Below, piece after piece: positions 1-7,393 of a stretch of 64,000 bases of DNA; the first letter of the stretch is position 1; each line of letters opens with the position of its first letter. This stretch comes from an uncultured Anaerolineales bacterium (GTDB taxonomy: Bacteria; Chloroflexota; Anaerolineae; Anaerolineales; UBA6663). Location of the stretch: the NCBI GenBank assembly GCA_937952305.1, contig CALFZO010000109.1:71045-135044 (forward strand). Reading direction: 5' to 3'. A program made the translations under genes and the position numbers. The notes below the pieces were generated by a model. That model saw nothing but the letters and a program-made list of their open reading frames with translations, ran no database searches and had not been told where the DNA came from.

Positions 1-357
1 CGCGCCATCTTGGAGTTCCGGCTCGAGAACACCGGCTCATTTCGCGACCACTACGGCATGCTGGCGATGACCGACCTGCTGCGCTACACGGCCCTGCACC
101 TGAACCGGGTGCTCAATCAGCAGGGCACGAACGAGGATTTTCTCGGCCACCTGGGCGAGGAGCGTTTTGTGGTGGTCTGCAGCGCGGCGCGGGCCGACCT
201 GATCAGCCGGACCGCCAGCACGCACTTCGACCGGGATGCCGCGCAGCACTACACGCTCGGCGAGCGCGTGAACGCCGACACGGTGCAGGCCCGGACGCCG
301 GCGGGCGAGACGCTGACGCTGCCGATCGTGAAACTGACGGCCCTGCGCCAGCAATAA
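1..357 (+). CDS. Degenerate GGDEF-domain protein, C-terminal part only
   Basis: The frame is open from the first base of the window, so the 5' end lies outside it. The visible 118 residues resemble the second half of a GGDEF (diguanylate cyclase) domain: a segment like the F-N-D-x-x-G-H substrate loop (FRDHYG, L-A-M-T-D-L-L) is followed by a hydrophobic strand after L-G-E-E-R-F. That last stretch sits where GG(D/E)EF should be, so the catalytic motif is lost and cyclase activity is unlikely. Such domains often end response regulators or sensor proteins, but nothing upstream can be seen. tRNA-Glu follows 43 bp downstream. Confidence 0.55.
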   Translation, partial: RAILEFRLENTGSFRDHYGMLAMTDLLRYTALHLNRVLNQQGTNEDFLGHLGEERFVVVCSAARADLISRTASTHFDRDAAQHYTLGERVNADTVQARTPAGETLTLPIVKLTALRQQ

Positions 358-383
358 CCTGGCAATCGACCGCCGAAACGTGG

Positions 384-389
384 TAGAAT
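384..389 (+). promoter_or_regulatory. -10 element of tRNA-Glu
   Basis: TAGAAT lies 10 bp before the tRNA 5' end, the expected position for a -10 hexamer. No good -35 hexamer is present 16-18 bp upstream. Confidence 0.5.
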
Positions 390-399
390 CGGCGCCGTT

Positions 400-472
400 G
401 CCCCTATCGTCTAGTGGACCAGGACGCGGCCCTTTCAAGGCCAAAACTGGGGTTCGAATCCCCATAGGGGCA
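400..472 (+). tRNA. tRNA-Glu(TTC)
   Basis: Full cloverleaf. The 7-bp acceptor stem is GCCCCTA (400-406) with TAGGGGC (465-471), and A472 is the discriminator. The anticodon loop CTTTCAA lies between GGCC and GGCC and gives anticodon TTC, which reads GAA/GAG. The T arm contains GGTTCGAATCC. CCA is not encoded. Confidence 0.96.
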
Positions 473-481
473 CTTCCCCGC

Positions 482-513
482 CGGCAGGTCATTTGACCTG
501 CCGTTTTATTTTT
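482..513 (+). terminator. Intrinsic terminator of tRNA-Glu
   Basis: A perfect 10-bp stem CGGCAGGTCA/TGACCTGCCG with a 2-nt loop is followed by TTTTATTTTT. The T-tract runs into the last codons of the convergent zwf gene. Confidence 0.9.
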
Positions 514-1984
514 CGGCGTGGCCGCAACCGTCCAGCCACTGCCGGCCGTCGTGGGCGATGAAGGCATCGGCCTCGGGCGGACCGTCGGTGCCGCTCTCGT
601 AGAAGTGCAGGGGCGCGGCGCCCGGAGACTCCCAGCCCTTCAGCAGCGGATCGATGAGGCGCCAGGCCGCCTCGATCTCGTCGGCGCGCGTGAACAGCGA
701 GGCGTCGCCGTTCAGCGCGTCCAGCAGCAGGCGCTCGTAGGCATCGGGCAGGGCGCCATCCCCGAACGAATCGCGGAAGTGAAAGTCCATGTCCACCGAG
801 CGGGTCTCCTGGGCGGAATCCGGGACCTTGGCTTCGAAGCGCAGGTGAATGCCTTCGTCCGGCTGGATGCAGATGGAGAGCACGTTGCTGGTGAGGCGGT
901 GGCCGGGCGGGAAGTTGAAGAGCACGTGCGGCGGGCGCCGGAACTGGACGATGATGTGGGACGACTTGGAGCGCAGACACTTGCCCGAGCGCAGGTAGAA
1001 CGGCACACCCTGCCAGCGCCAGTTGTCCACGTGCAGGCGCAGGGCGGCGTAGGTTGGGGTCTGCGAGTTCACGGCGACACCGGCCGTGTCCCGGTACTTG
1101 CGGTACTGGGCGCGCACCGCGTGCTGGGTCAGGCCCTCGGCCGTCATTGGCCGGATGGCCTGCAGCACCTTGACCTTCTCGTTGCGGACGGCGTCGGCGT
1201 TGAAGGAGGCCGGCGGCTCCATCGCCACCAGGGTCAGCAGTTGGAGCAGGTGGTTCTGGAACATGTCGCGCAGCACGCCGGCCTGGTCGTAGTAGCCGGC
1301 CCGGTGCCCGACGTCCACGGATTCCGCCACCGTGATCTGCACGCTGTAGACGTAGTTGCGGTTCCAGACCGGCTCGAAGATGGTGTTGGCGAACCGGAAG
1401 AACAGGATGTTCTGGGCCGTCTCTTTGCCCAGGTAGTGGTCGATGCGGTAAATCTGGTGCTCGTTGAAGGCGCTGTGGACGTCCTGATTCAGCTGACGCG
1501 CCGAGACCAGGTCGTGGCCGAAGGGCTTCTCGATCACCAGGCGCCGCCAGCCGCCTTCGGCCTCAGTCGTCAGGCCGGCTGCCCCAAGGTGCCGCGCCAC
1601 CGGGGCGTAGTACTCGGGCGCCGTCGCCAGGTAATACAGGCGGTGGACGGCCGGGTCGTTGCCTTCCAGTTCGGCCAGCTGGCGGCCAAGCTGCTCGAAG
1701 TCCGCGGGCGTATCCAGGTCGCCGCGACAGTAGGCGATGTCGGCGGCGAAAGCCTGCCAGCGCGCCGCCGAGTAATCCCGGGGCGCAAACGCCTCCAGGC
1801 CGGTGCGCAGGTGCTCGCGGAAGTCGTCGGTGGACCACGGCCGCCGGGCATACCCGACGATGCGCAGCTTCTCCGGCAGGCGGCCCTTGCGCTGCAAGTT
1901 GAACAGCGCCGGGATGAGCTTGCGCTGGGTCAGGTCGCCCGAGGCGCCGAAGATGACGAGCGTAGTGCGCGGGGCAGAACTCAT
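506..1984 (-). CDS. zwf: Glucose-6-phosphate 1-dehydrogenase
   Basis: Oxidises glucose-6-phosphate to 6-phosphogluconolactone with NADP+, the entry step of the oxidative pentose phosphate pathway in the cytoplasm. The 492-residue protein has the usual length. The N-terminal Rossmann motif GASGDLT is at residues 13-19, EKPFGHD at 152-158 and the active-site signature RIDHYLGKE at 180-188 with its catalytic His. The ATG at 1984 is chosen because AGGAG precedes it by about 6 bp; a TTG five codons further upstream is less likely. A fragment of a 6-phosphogluconate dehydrogenase gene lies directly upstream and pgl beyond it, a normal pathway cluster with a broken middle gene. Confidence 0.97.
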   Translation of the reverse strand: MSSAPRTTLVIFGASGDLTQRKLIPALFNLQRKGRLPEKLRIVGYARRPWSTDDFREHLRTGLEAFAPRDYSAARWQAFAADIAYCRGDLDTPADFEQLGRQLAELEGNDPAVHRLYYLATAPEYYAPVARHLGAAGLTTEAEGGWRRLVIEKPFGHDLVSARQLNQDVHSAFNEHQIYRIDHYLGKETAQNILFFRFANTIFEPVWNRNYVYSVQITVAESVDVGHRAGYYDQAGVLRDMFQNHLLQLLTLVAMEPPASFNADAVRNEKVKVLQAIRPMTAEGLTQHAVRAQYRKYRDTAGVAVNSQTPTYAALRLHVDNWRWQGVPFYLRSGKCLRSKSSHIIVQFRRPPHVLFNFPPGHRLTSNVLSICIQPDEGIHLRFEAKVPDSAQETRSVDMDFHFRDSFGDGALPDAYERLLLDALNGDASLFTRADEIEAAWRLIDPLLKGWESPGAAPLHFYESGTDGPPEADAFIAHDGRQWLDGCGHAEK

Positions 1985-2025
1985 AAGGCGCTCCTGCAAG
2001 GCCGTCCGGGGCGGACGGCGGGTGA

Positions 2026-2202
2026 TCAGGCGGTCTTGACGGCGTGGCCGCCGAACTGGTTGCGCCTGGCGGCCGGCGGTCTGGCAGCGTAGCCGTCGTC
2101 CTGGCGGCTGACAAACCGCCTCATCGGCGCCAGCGTGATCCCGGGCGCCGGCCCGTCCAGGTCGTTGGCGGCGGCCACGCCCCAGCGGCCCTCGCCCGAG
2201 CA
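2026..2202 (-). pseudogene. Remnant of 6-phosphogluconate dehydrogenase (3' end)
   Basis: Reading the minus strand from 2202 to the TGA at 2026-2028 gives 58 residues that align with the C-terminus of decarboxylating 6-phosphogluconate dehydrogenase. They include S-G-E-G-R-W near the start, P-A-P-x-I-T-L-A in the middle, F-V-S-R-Q-D-D and the terminal N-Q-F-G-G-H-A-V. No start codon and no upstream part of the roughly 300-residue enzyme is present: pgl ends at 2319 and the 116 bp between them read as unrelated sequence in all frames. The fragment lies between pgl and zwf in the same direction, where an intact gnd gene would be expected. I infer an internal deletion followed by decay. A missed programmed frameshift is unlikely because most of the coding length is absent. 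Confidence 0.8.
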
Positions 2203-2318
2203 GCCTCCTTCAGCGCCAGGAACGCGGACCGCTGGCCTTGTTTCTGGCCAGCGGCGCCAGGGCGCCCGCCCAACGGAGACTCGGCGAGCGCTGCGGACGT
2301 TTCAATTGCGGCCGGAGG

Positions 2319-3071
2319 TCACTTGAGCTTGTGCGCGGCGGCCCGATCCACCATCCACAAGACGAAGCCGTCTTCGGGTTGGATGCGGCTGGCCGGCCAC
2401 CGGGTCGGGTCGGGCTTGCCCTGCCGGATGGCGGCCAGGGCTTCCGCTTTGGTCTCGCCGGTGACCAGAAACAAGATGGTGCGGGCGCTGTTGAACACAG
2501 CCGGCGCCAGGGTGACGCGCTCCGCCGGCCGGTCCTGGTAATCGGCGGTGATGGCCAGGACGGGTTGGCCCGAGGCGGGGATGACGCCTGGAAACAAAGA
2601 CGCAACGTGGCCGTCATCGCCGAGGCCGAGCAGTGCCAGGTCGAAGCGCGGCCAGCGTTGCTGCGGATCGGCCAGGGTGGCGCGGGCGAACTCCTGCAGT
2701 GTGGTGGCGTACTCACGCGCGGCGGCGGCGGCGCCCAGTTCACCCTGGATGCGATGGATGTTGGCGGGCGGGAGCGGCACGTTCTCCAGCCACAGTTCGT
2801 GGGCCTGGCGATAGTTGCTCTCGGCATGGTCCGGCGGCACACAGCGCTCATCGCCCCAGAAGATGTGCAGGCGCGTCCAGGGGATGGTCAGGCTGTAGGG
2901 CGGCTGGCCGAGCAGACGGTACAGGCGCTCGGGCGTGCGGCCGCCGGACACCGCCAGGGTAAAGGGATGCCCGTCCGCAATCGGTTCGCGCGTCAGCGCA
3001 CTGACATACTCGGCCGCCGCGCGGCTCAGGGAGACAGGGTCGTCAAAGACCAGGAGTTGTGAGTTGGACAT
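2319..3071 (-). CDS. pgl: 6-phosphogluconolactonase
   Basis: Hydrolyses 6-phosphogluconolactone made by Zwf. The 250-residue length is typical of the DevB/SOL family. Visible family features are the early A-V-S-G-G-R-T-P sugar-phosphate loop (around residues 40-48), F-W-G-D-E-R-C-V-P-P-D near 90, S-N-Y shortly after it, and G-L-G-D-D-G-H around 150, which contains the conserved catalytic histidine region. ATG is at 3071; a TATAAT -10 box lies about 35 bp upstream. It is the first gene of the pgl-(gnd remnant)-zwf block, so all three were probably one transcript. Confidence 0.95.
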   Translation of the reverse strand: MSNSQLLVFDDPVSLSRAAAEYVSALTREPIADGHPFTLAVSGGRTPERLYRLLGQPPYSLTIPWTRLHIFWGDERCVPPDHAESNYRQAHELWLENVPLPPANIHRIQGELGAAAAAREYATTLQEFARATLADPQQRWPRFDLALLGLGDDGHVASLFPGVIPASGQPVLAITADYQDRPAERVTLAPAVFNSARTILFLVTGETKAEALAAIRQGKPDPTRWPASRIQPEDGFVLWMVDRAAAHKLK

Positions 3072-3104
3072 GGTGCAAGCGGCCCACTGTCCGGGCGCGC
3101 CGCC

Positions 3105-3139
3105 ATTATAGGCGAGACTCCGCCGCCCGCGGGCGGCGG
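3105..3139 (-). promoter_or_regulatory. pgl promoter (-10) behind a GC-rich palindrome
   Basis: On the minus strand TATAAT (3105-3110) lies 33 bp before the pgl ATG. Just upstream of it is a perfect 20-bp GC palindrome (3120-3139) that could be the stem of a terminator for the preceding plsC-like gene, though it has no T-tract. There is no recognisable -35 hexamer at normal spacing. Confidence 0.5.
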
Positions 3140-3169
3140 ACCGGCCAGAAAGTTAGAGCCTTGGCTGGC

Positions 3170-3862
3170 TCAGGCTGGCGCTGGGCCGCCGTCGGTCCAC
3201 GGCCGCAGGTAGCGCGGCGGCTCGTCGACCCGGTTCGCGTACAGGCCGTGGTAAGCGGGTGGCAGCAGCCGTGCGATCTGGATCATGATCTCATCGGCGA
3301 CAGCCTGCCGGACGCTTTGGTTGACCGGGCCGTCCACCACTACCCGGTAGGCCGGGCCGACGGCGATGTGGAAATCGGTCCGGCGCAGGCGCTTGAGGTT
3401 GTCCCAGAAGGCCTCGCCGCCCCAGTAGGCGGCCGGCATTACCGGAGCGCCGCTGTGCAGGGCCAGCAGGGTTACGCCCGGATGCGCGCGCTGCAACTGG
3501 CCGGTGTAACTGCGGGTGCCCTCGGGCGCGATGCCCAGCACGTAGCCTTGCTGGAGCGCGGCCAGGGCCTTGCGGAAGGCGGCCGCGTCGCCCTCGCCGC
3601 GGCGCAGGGGGATGGCGCCGGCCAGTTGAAAGAACCAGGCCAGCGGCCCGTGCCAGGACTCGGCTTTGGCCAGGCCGGTGACCGGGCGCGGCCGCAGGTG
3701 GGTGTAGATGATCGGGACTTCCAGGAAGTTGATGTGGTTCGCGGCGATGATCAGCGGGCCGTGCGCCGGCACGCGCGCCAGGGCCGCATCGTCGATGCGG
3801 CACACGGCCCGGGTCAGCGCGCGAATCATCCGCATCACCACGTCAGCGGTGGCCGTGGTCAT
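3170..3862 (-). CDS. PlsC-family 1-acyl-glycerol-3-phosphate acyltransferase
   Basis: 230-residue acyltransferase of the LPLAT/PlsC superfamily, probably acylating a lysophospholipid precursor at the membrane. The acceptor motif is N-H-I-N-F-L-E at 42-48, so the usual H-x4-D is H-x4-E here. The glycerol-phosphate binding block E-G-T-R-S is at 114-118, and a hydrophobic stretch with an IPLRRGEGD-like segment sits between them. ATG at 3862 overlaps the stop of the DagK-like gene (ATGA), indicating translational coupling. The Glu replacement is unusual but conservative; substrate cannot be deduced. Confidence 0.88.
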   Translation of the reverse strand: MTTATADVVMRMIRALTRAVCRIDDAALARVPAHGPLIIAANHINFLEVPIIYTHLRPRPVTGLAKAESWHGPLAWFFQLAGAIPLRRGEGDAAAFRKALAALQQGYVLGIAPEGTRSYTGQLQRAHPGVTLLALHSGAPVMPAAYWGGEAFWDNLKRLRRTDFHIAVGPAYRVVVDGPVNQSVRQAVADEIMIQIARLLPPAYHGLYANRVDEPPRYLRPWTDGGPAPA

Positions 3863-4791
3863 CCGGCCGCCCCCGTGATCACGTCCAGCCGGCCGGCCTG
3901 CAGTTCCAGGGTCAGCGTCCGCCCGTCGGTGCACAGCGTCTCGCCATCGGCGTGGGCGGGCAGGGCGCCGTGGACGGCCGTCACGGTGACGCGGCGCGCG
4001 CGTGTCTGGCGGATGGCGGGGTGGCCGGCCTGGCGGCCCTGCATGAAGCGCGGGATGAGGCCCAGGATGCCGCGCCGACTCACTTGGCCGGCCACGCACA
4101 CATCCAGCCAGCCGTCGTCCGGCGCGGCGCTCGGGCCCATCAGGAAGCCGCCGCCCATGCGCCGGCCGTTCATCACCGACACCATCAGGGCCGGCTGCCG
4201 GACGCTCGTGCCGTCCAGGTCGATGTCCACCAGCGGCGCCTGATCGTAGAGCGACACGGTCTTGAGCGCCGCCACGGCATAGCCGGCGAAGCCGCCCAGC
4301 GGCTTAAGTTTGGCGGCCTCGAAGCCGACCACGGCGTCAAAGCCGATGCCGACGCCGTTGCCGAAGTAGCGGCCGTCCGGGTACAGCCCGCCGGTCACGC
4401 GCCCGACATCGATCGGGCGGCGCCGGCCGCCCGCCAAGGCCTGGCAGCCCTCGTCCAGCCCGGACGGCGCGCCGACCCCAAACGCAAAGTCGTTCCCGCG
4501 CCCGATGGCCAGCACGCCCAGGGCCGGGCTGGGGCGGCCATCCGAGGACCGGCCCTGCAGCACGCCGTTGAGGACCTCGTTCACGGTGCCGTCGCCGCCC
4601 GCCGCGGCGATGACGGCATAGCCGTCGGCGGCGGCCGCGCTCGCCAGCTGGATGGCGTGGCCCGGCCCCTCAGTCGGCACCAGGTCGAAGTTCAGGCGCA
4701 GGGCTTGCAGGGTTTGGCGCAGACGCGGCGCCAGGCGGCCAGCCAGCCCGCCGCCGGCCGCCGGGTTGAGGATGATGAGATGGCGCTGCAT
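3859..4791 (-). CDS. Diacylglycerol/lipid kinase family protein (DagK/YegS)
   Basis: 310 residues with the lipid kinase catalytic domain: N-terminal LNPAAGGG (8-15), ATP-binding GGDGTVNEVLNG at 65-76, and the downstream G-R-G-N-D-F (near 100). The C-terminal half contains G-F-D-A and a D-G-W-L-D-V segment typical of the family beta-sandwich. It probably phosphorylates diacylglycerol or a related lipid alcohol using ATP. It lies between an SDR (7 bp upstream) and the PlsC-like gene (overlap), so the three probably act on one lipid substrate; which one is not visible. Confidence 0.9.
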   Translation of the reverse strand: MQRHLIILNPAAGGGLAGRLAPRLRQTLQALRLNFDLVPTEGPGHAIQLASAAAADGYAVIAAAGGDGTVNEVLNGVLQGRSSDGRPSPALGVLAIGRGNDFAFGVGAPSGLDEGCQALAGGRRRPIDVGRVTGGLYPDGRYFGNGVGIGFDAVVGFEAAKLKPLGGFAGYAVAALKTVSLYDQAPLVDIDLDGTSVRQPALMVSVMNGRRMGGGFLMGPSAAPDDGWLDVCVAGQVSRRGILGLIPRFMQGRQAGHPAIRQTRARRVTVTAVHGALPAHADGETLCTDGRTLTLELQAGRLDVITGAAG

Positions 4792-4797
4792 GGGTGG

Positions 4798-5499
4798 TTA
4801 GAAGAAATCGATCTCGACGACCTGACCGGTGATGTAGCGCGCCTCGTCCGAGGCCAGGAACACGCACACGCCGACGTGATCCTCGGCGCGCAGGATTTTT
4901 GTCTTGTCCTCGGCGATGGGGGCGCGCATGGCCGTGTCGCCTTTGCCGGGCGCCACGGCGTTGACGCGGATGGCGTAAGGCTTGCCTTCCTCGGCGGCCG
5001 AAAGCGTGAAGCCGATCTGGCCCCATTTGCTGGCGGCGTAGGCGGCCATGTGGGCCGTGCCGCGCCGGCCGACCAGCGAAGAAATGTTGAGGATGGCGCC
5101 GCCGCCCTGTTTCTGCATCGGTTTCCAGACGTGCTTGGTGCACAAAAAGGTGCCGGTCAGGTTGACGGCGATGGCCTGCTCCCAGGAGGAGCGCGTGATG
5201 CCGTGGATGGGCCGCATGCTGCCCAGCCCGGCGTTGTTCACCAAGACATCCAGGCGTCCGAATTCGGCCAGCGCCCGCTGCAGGGCGGCCTGGACGGCGG
5301 CCTCGTCGGTGACATCACAGACCAGCGCCAGCGCCGGCCGGCCGAGGGCGCGCACCTCCTCGGCGGCTTTTTCGACCTCGGCCTGGGTGCGCGCCGCCAG
5401 CGCCACCGTGGCGCCCTCCCGCGCAAACCCCAACCCGAGGGCGCGACCGATGCCGCGGCCGCCGCCGGTGATAAAGGCGAACTTGTCTTGCAGACGCAT
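4798..5499 (-). CDS. Short-chain dehydrogenase/reductase
   Basis: Classical SDR of 233 residues. The cofactor motif T-G-G-G-R-G-I-G is near residues 10-17, N-N-A-G near 90, the catalytic Ser in N-I-S-S near 140, and Y-A-A-S-K about a dozen residues later. The basic residue set around A-A-R-T after the second strand suggests NADP(H), as in FabG-like enzymes. ATG at 5499 is chosen because the longer frame upstream runs through the tRNA-Sec gene. First gene of the SDR-DagK-PlsC operon. Substrate unknown; a ketoreductase in lipid synthesis is a reasonable guess from context. Confidence 0.88.
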   Translation of the reverse strand: MRLQDKFAFITGGGRGIGRALGLGFAREGATVALAARTQAEVEKAAEEVRALGRPALALVCDVTDEAAVQAALQRALAEFGRLDVLVNNAGLGSMRPIHGITRSSWEQAIAVNLTGTFLCTKHVWKPMQKQGGGAILNISSLVGRRGTAHMAAYAASKWGQIGFTLSAAEEGKPYAIRVNAVAPGKGDTAMRAPIAEDKTKILRAEDHVGVCVFLASDEARYITGQVVEIDFF

Positions 5500-5618
5500 G
5501 TGCGTTTCAGCTCCAGGCCCGAGAGTAGCGCGCATTGTAAGCGAAGCCCGTTGGGCGTCAACCCGCTGCCGGCCGGCCCCGCGGACGGCGACTCGCCCAT
5601 CTCCGGAAAACGTTTTGG

Positions 5619-5624
5619 TACAAT
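5619..5624 (+). promoter_or_regulatory. -10 element of tRNA-Sec
   Basis: TACAAT ends 7 bp before the tRNA 5' end. No convincing -35 hexamer at 16-18 bp. Confidence 0.45.
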
Positions 5625-5631
5625 TCCACGC

Positions 5632-5725
5632 GGGGATGGATGCTATCCGGTGGTGGCCACGGTCTTCAAAATCGCTGTGCCGTCTCTCTGAGACGGTAGG
5701 TGGGTTCGACTCCCATGCATCCCCG
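5632..5725 (+). tRNA. selC: tRNA-Sec(TCA), selenocysteine tRNA
   Basis: A 94-nt tRNA with the features that set tRNA-Sec apart. The anticodon loop CTTCAAA gives TCA, reading UGA. The D stem has six pairs (GCTATC/GGTGGC) and a four-base loop CGGT. The long variable arm has a 7-bp stem CCGTCTC/GAGACGG with a TCT loop. The T arm is GTGGG-TTCGACT-CCCAT. The acceptor pairs GGGGATG with CATCCCC; the eighth pair expected for bacterial tRNA-Sec would be G-G, a mismatch. The discriminator is G5725, as in E. coli selC. No selA, selB or selD lies in this window. Confidence 0.92.
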
Positions 5726-5807
5726 TAGCCCATTCGCGCCGGATCCACGTGGCAGTGCCGTAACACCCAGCCCCGGACCCGGCGCGACCTAGTCACACAC
5801 GTACCGC

Positions 5808-6995
5808 ATGTATCCTTTCAAACAGTCCGCCCTGGCCGAGGCGGCCGCGCTGCGCCCGATTGTCGCGCAGGTCATGGCGATCGCCGACACGACCTACGGC
5901 GGCGCCGAATCCAGCTATGCGATCCGGTTTCGCGGCCAGCTCATCCGCGACTCGCGCGAGGCCTACGCCCTGGTCGCTGAGCAGTTCCGGCCGTTGGGCT
6001 ACACACCCTTGTTCCGCAAGGATGGCCAGGATCACCTGGTGCTGGCGGTGGCGGGCGTGATCGCGCCGGCTCCCAACCAGCCGTGGATGAACGCCCTCTT
6101 GCTCGCGCTGACGATCGTCAGCATGCTGCTGACTGGAGGCGCCTATGGCTACGCCGGGCCGGCGCCGCAGTCTGTGGGGGAGTGGCTGGCGCTCATGGCG
6201 CGCGGCTGGCCGTTCCTGTTCAGCATGCTCGGCATCCTGCTGGCGCATGAGCTGGGCCACTATTTCGCCGCCCGCTACCACAAGGTGGCGGTGACGCCGC
6301 CGTACTTCATCCCGTTTCCGCTAAGCCTGTTTGGGACGCTGGGGGCTTTCATCCAGCTCAAAGCGCCGCCCACCAATCGGCGGGTGCTGCTCGATATCGG
6401 TCTGGCTGGGCCGCTGGCTGGTTTTGTGGTGGCCGTGCCGGTGTTGCTGCTGGGTCTGTGGCGCTCTCAGCCGCTGCAGCCCGTCCCGCTGGACCAGATC
6501 AGCGGCTTTGAGGGCAATTCGATCCTGTACGTGCTGCTCAAGTTCGTGGTGTACGGGCGCTGGCTGCCCGAGCCGGCCTCCTTCGGTGATATGCCGGCCT
6601 GGCTCTACATGTTGCGCTTCTACACCCTGGGCTTCCCGGCGCCCGCCGGCGGCACCGACGTCTTTCTGGACCAGGTGGCCTGGGCGGGCTGGGCCGGTCT
6701 GCTGGTGACCGGCCTGAACCTCATCCCGGCCGGCCAGTTGGACGGCGGCCACGCCCTCTACGTGCTCATCGGGCGTCACGCCCGCCGGCTGGTGCCCGTG
6801 ATCATCGCCGTGCTGGTGGGCTTGGGCTTCTTCTGGAACGGCTGGTGGATCTGGGCCGGCCTGATCCTCCTGGTGGGCCGCACGCATGCCGAGCCTCTGG
6901 ATCAGATCACGGAGCTGGACCCCGTGCGCCGGCTGCTGGCGATCGGCGCGCTGGTGTTGTTCGTGCTGGTGATCACGCCGATCCCGTTTTTGTGA
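5808..6995 (+). CDS. Site-2 protease family (M50) membrane metalloprotease
   Basis: 395 residues, mostly hydrophobic, with six or more transmembrane segments after a soluble N-terminal region of about 90 residues. The zinc site is H-E-L-G-H at 147-151. The third ligand is in a late helix, N-L-I-P-A-G-Q-L-D-G-G-H at 304-315 with Asp312. This is the layout of the S2P/FtsH-EcfE-like family that cleaves within membranes. No PDZ domain is seen between the two motifs, which places it nearer the short, EGY1-like S2P group. The rhodanese gene follows 20 bp downstream. Substrate unknown. Confidence 0.92.
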   Translation: MYPFKQSALAEAAALRPIVAQVMAIADTTYGGAESSYAIRFRGQLIRDSREAYALVAEQFRPLGYTPLFRKDGQDHLVLAVAGVIAPAPNQPWMNALLLALTIVSMLLTGGAYGYAGPAPQSVGEWLALMARGWPFLFSMLGILLAHELGHYFAARYHKVAVTPPYFIPFPLSLFGTLGAFIQLKAPPTNRRVLLDIGLAGPLAGFVVAVPVLLLGLWRSQPLQPVPLDQISGFEGNSILYVLLKFVVYGRWLPEPASFGDMPAWLYMLRFYTLGFPAPAGGTDVFLDQVAWAGWAGLLVTGLNLIPAGQLDGGHALYVLIGRHARRLVPVIIAVLVGLGFFWNGWWIWAGLILLVGRTHAEPLDQITELDPVRRLLAIGALVLFVLVITPIPFL

Positions 6996-7015
6996 GGCCG
7001 CTGGGAAACGTGGCG

Positions 7016-7336
7016 ATGGTGTCGGAAATCTCGGCTCGGGAACTGGACGACCGCCTGCGGGGGCCGAGGCCGCCGCTGCTCATCGACGTGCGGGAGCCGA
7101 ATGAATGGGCGTTCTGCCGCATCGCCGGCGCGCAGCTCAAGCCGCTGAGCCAGATCCAAGACTGGCTGGGAAGCCTGGACCCGGCGGCCGAGATCGTCTT
7201 CCAGTGCCACAGCGGCGTGCGCAGCCTGCAGGTGGCCCACTACTTGCAGGCTCAGGGCTTTCAGCGCGTGTATAACCTGCGCGGCGGCATCGACGCCTGG
7301 TCTCGGGAAGTGGACCCGAGCGTGCCGCGCTACTAA
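7016..7336 (+). CDS. Rhodanese-like sulfurtransferase
   Basis: Single-domain rhodanese of 106 residues, close to GlpE in size. It shows the L-I-D-V-R-E-P-N-E-W entry motif (22-31), the active-site loop C-H-S-G-V-R-S with Cys64, and the closing R-G-G-I-D-A-W. The persulfide-forming Cys is present, so it should transfer sulfane sulfur in the cytoplasm. ATG at 7016 is used; a GTG two codons earlier is also possible. Probably co-transcribed with the M50 protease upstream. Confidence 0.92.
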   Translation: MVSEISARELDDRLRGPRPPLLIDVREPNEWAFCRIAGAQLKPLSQIQDWLGSLDPAAEIVFQCHSGVRSLQVAHYLQAQGFQRVYNLRGGIDAWSREVDPSVPRY

Positions 7337-7393
7337 CCGTCAGGGCAAGACCGACGGCCGGGCCTCTTGCGCCGGCTCTTCTCAAGACGACGC

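Noticed and set aside
5632..5725. A tRNA-Leu or tRNA-Ser with a long variable arm
   Set aside because: The anticodon is TCA, and the extended D stem with a four-base loop is specific for tRNA-Sec.
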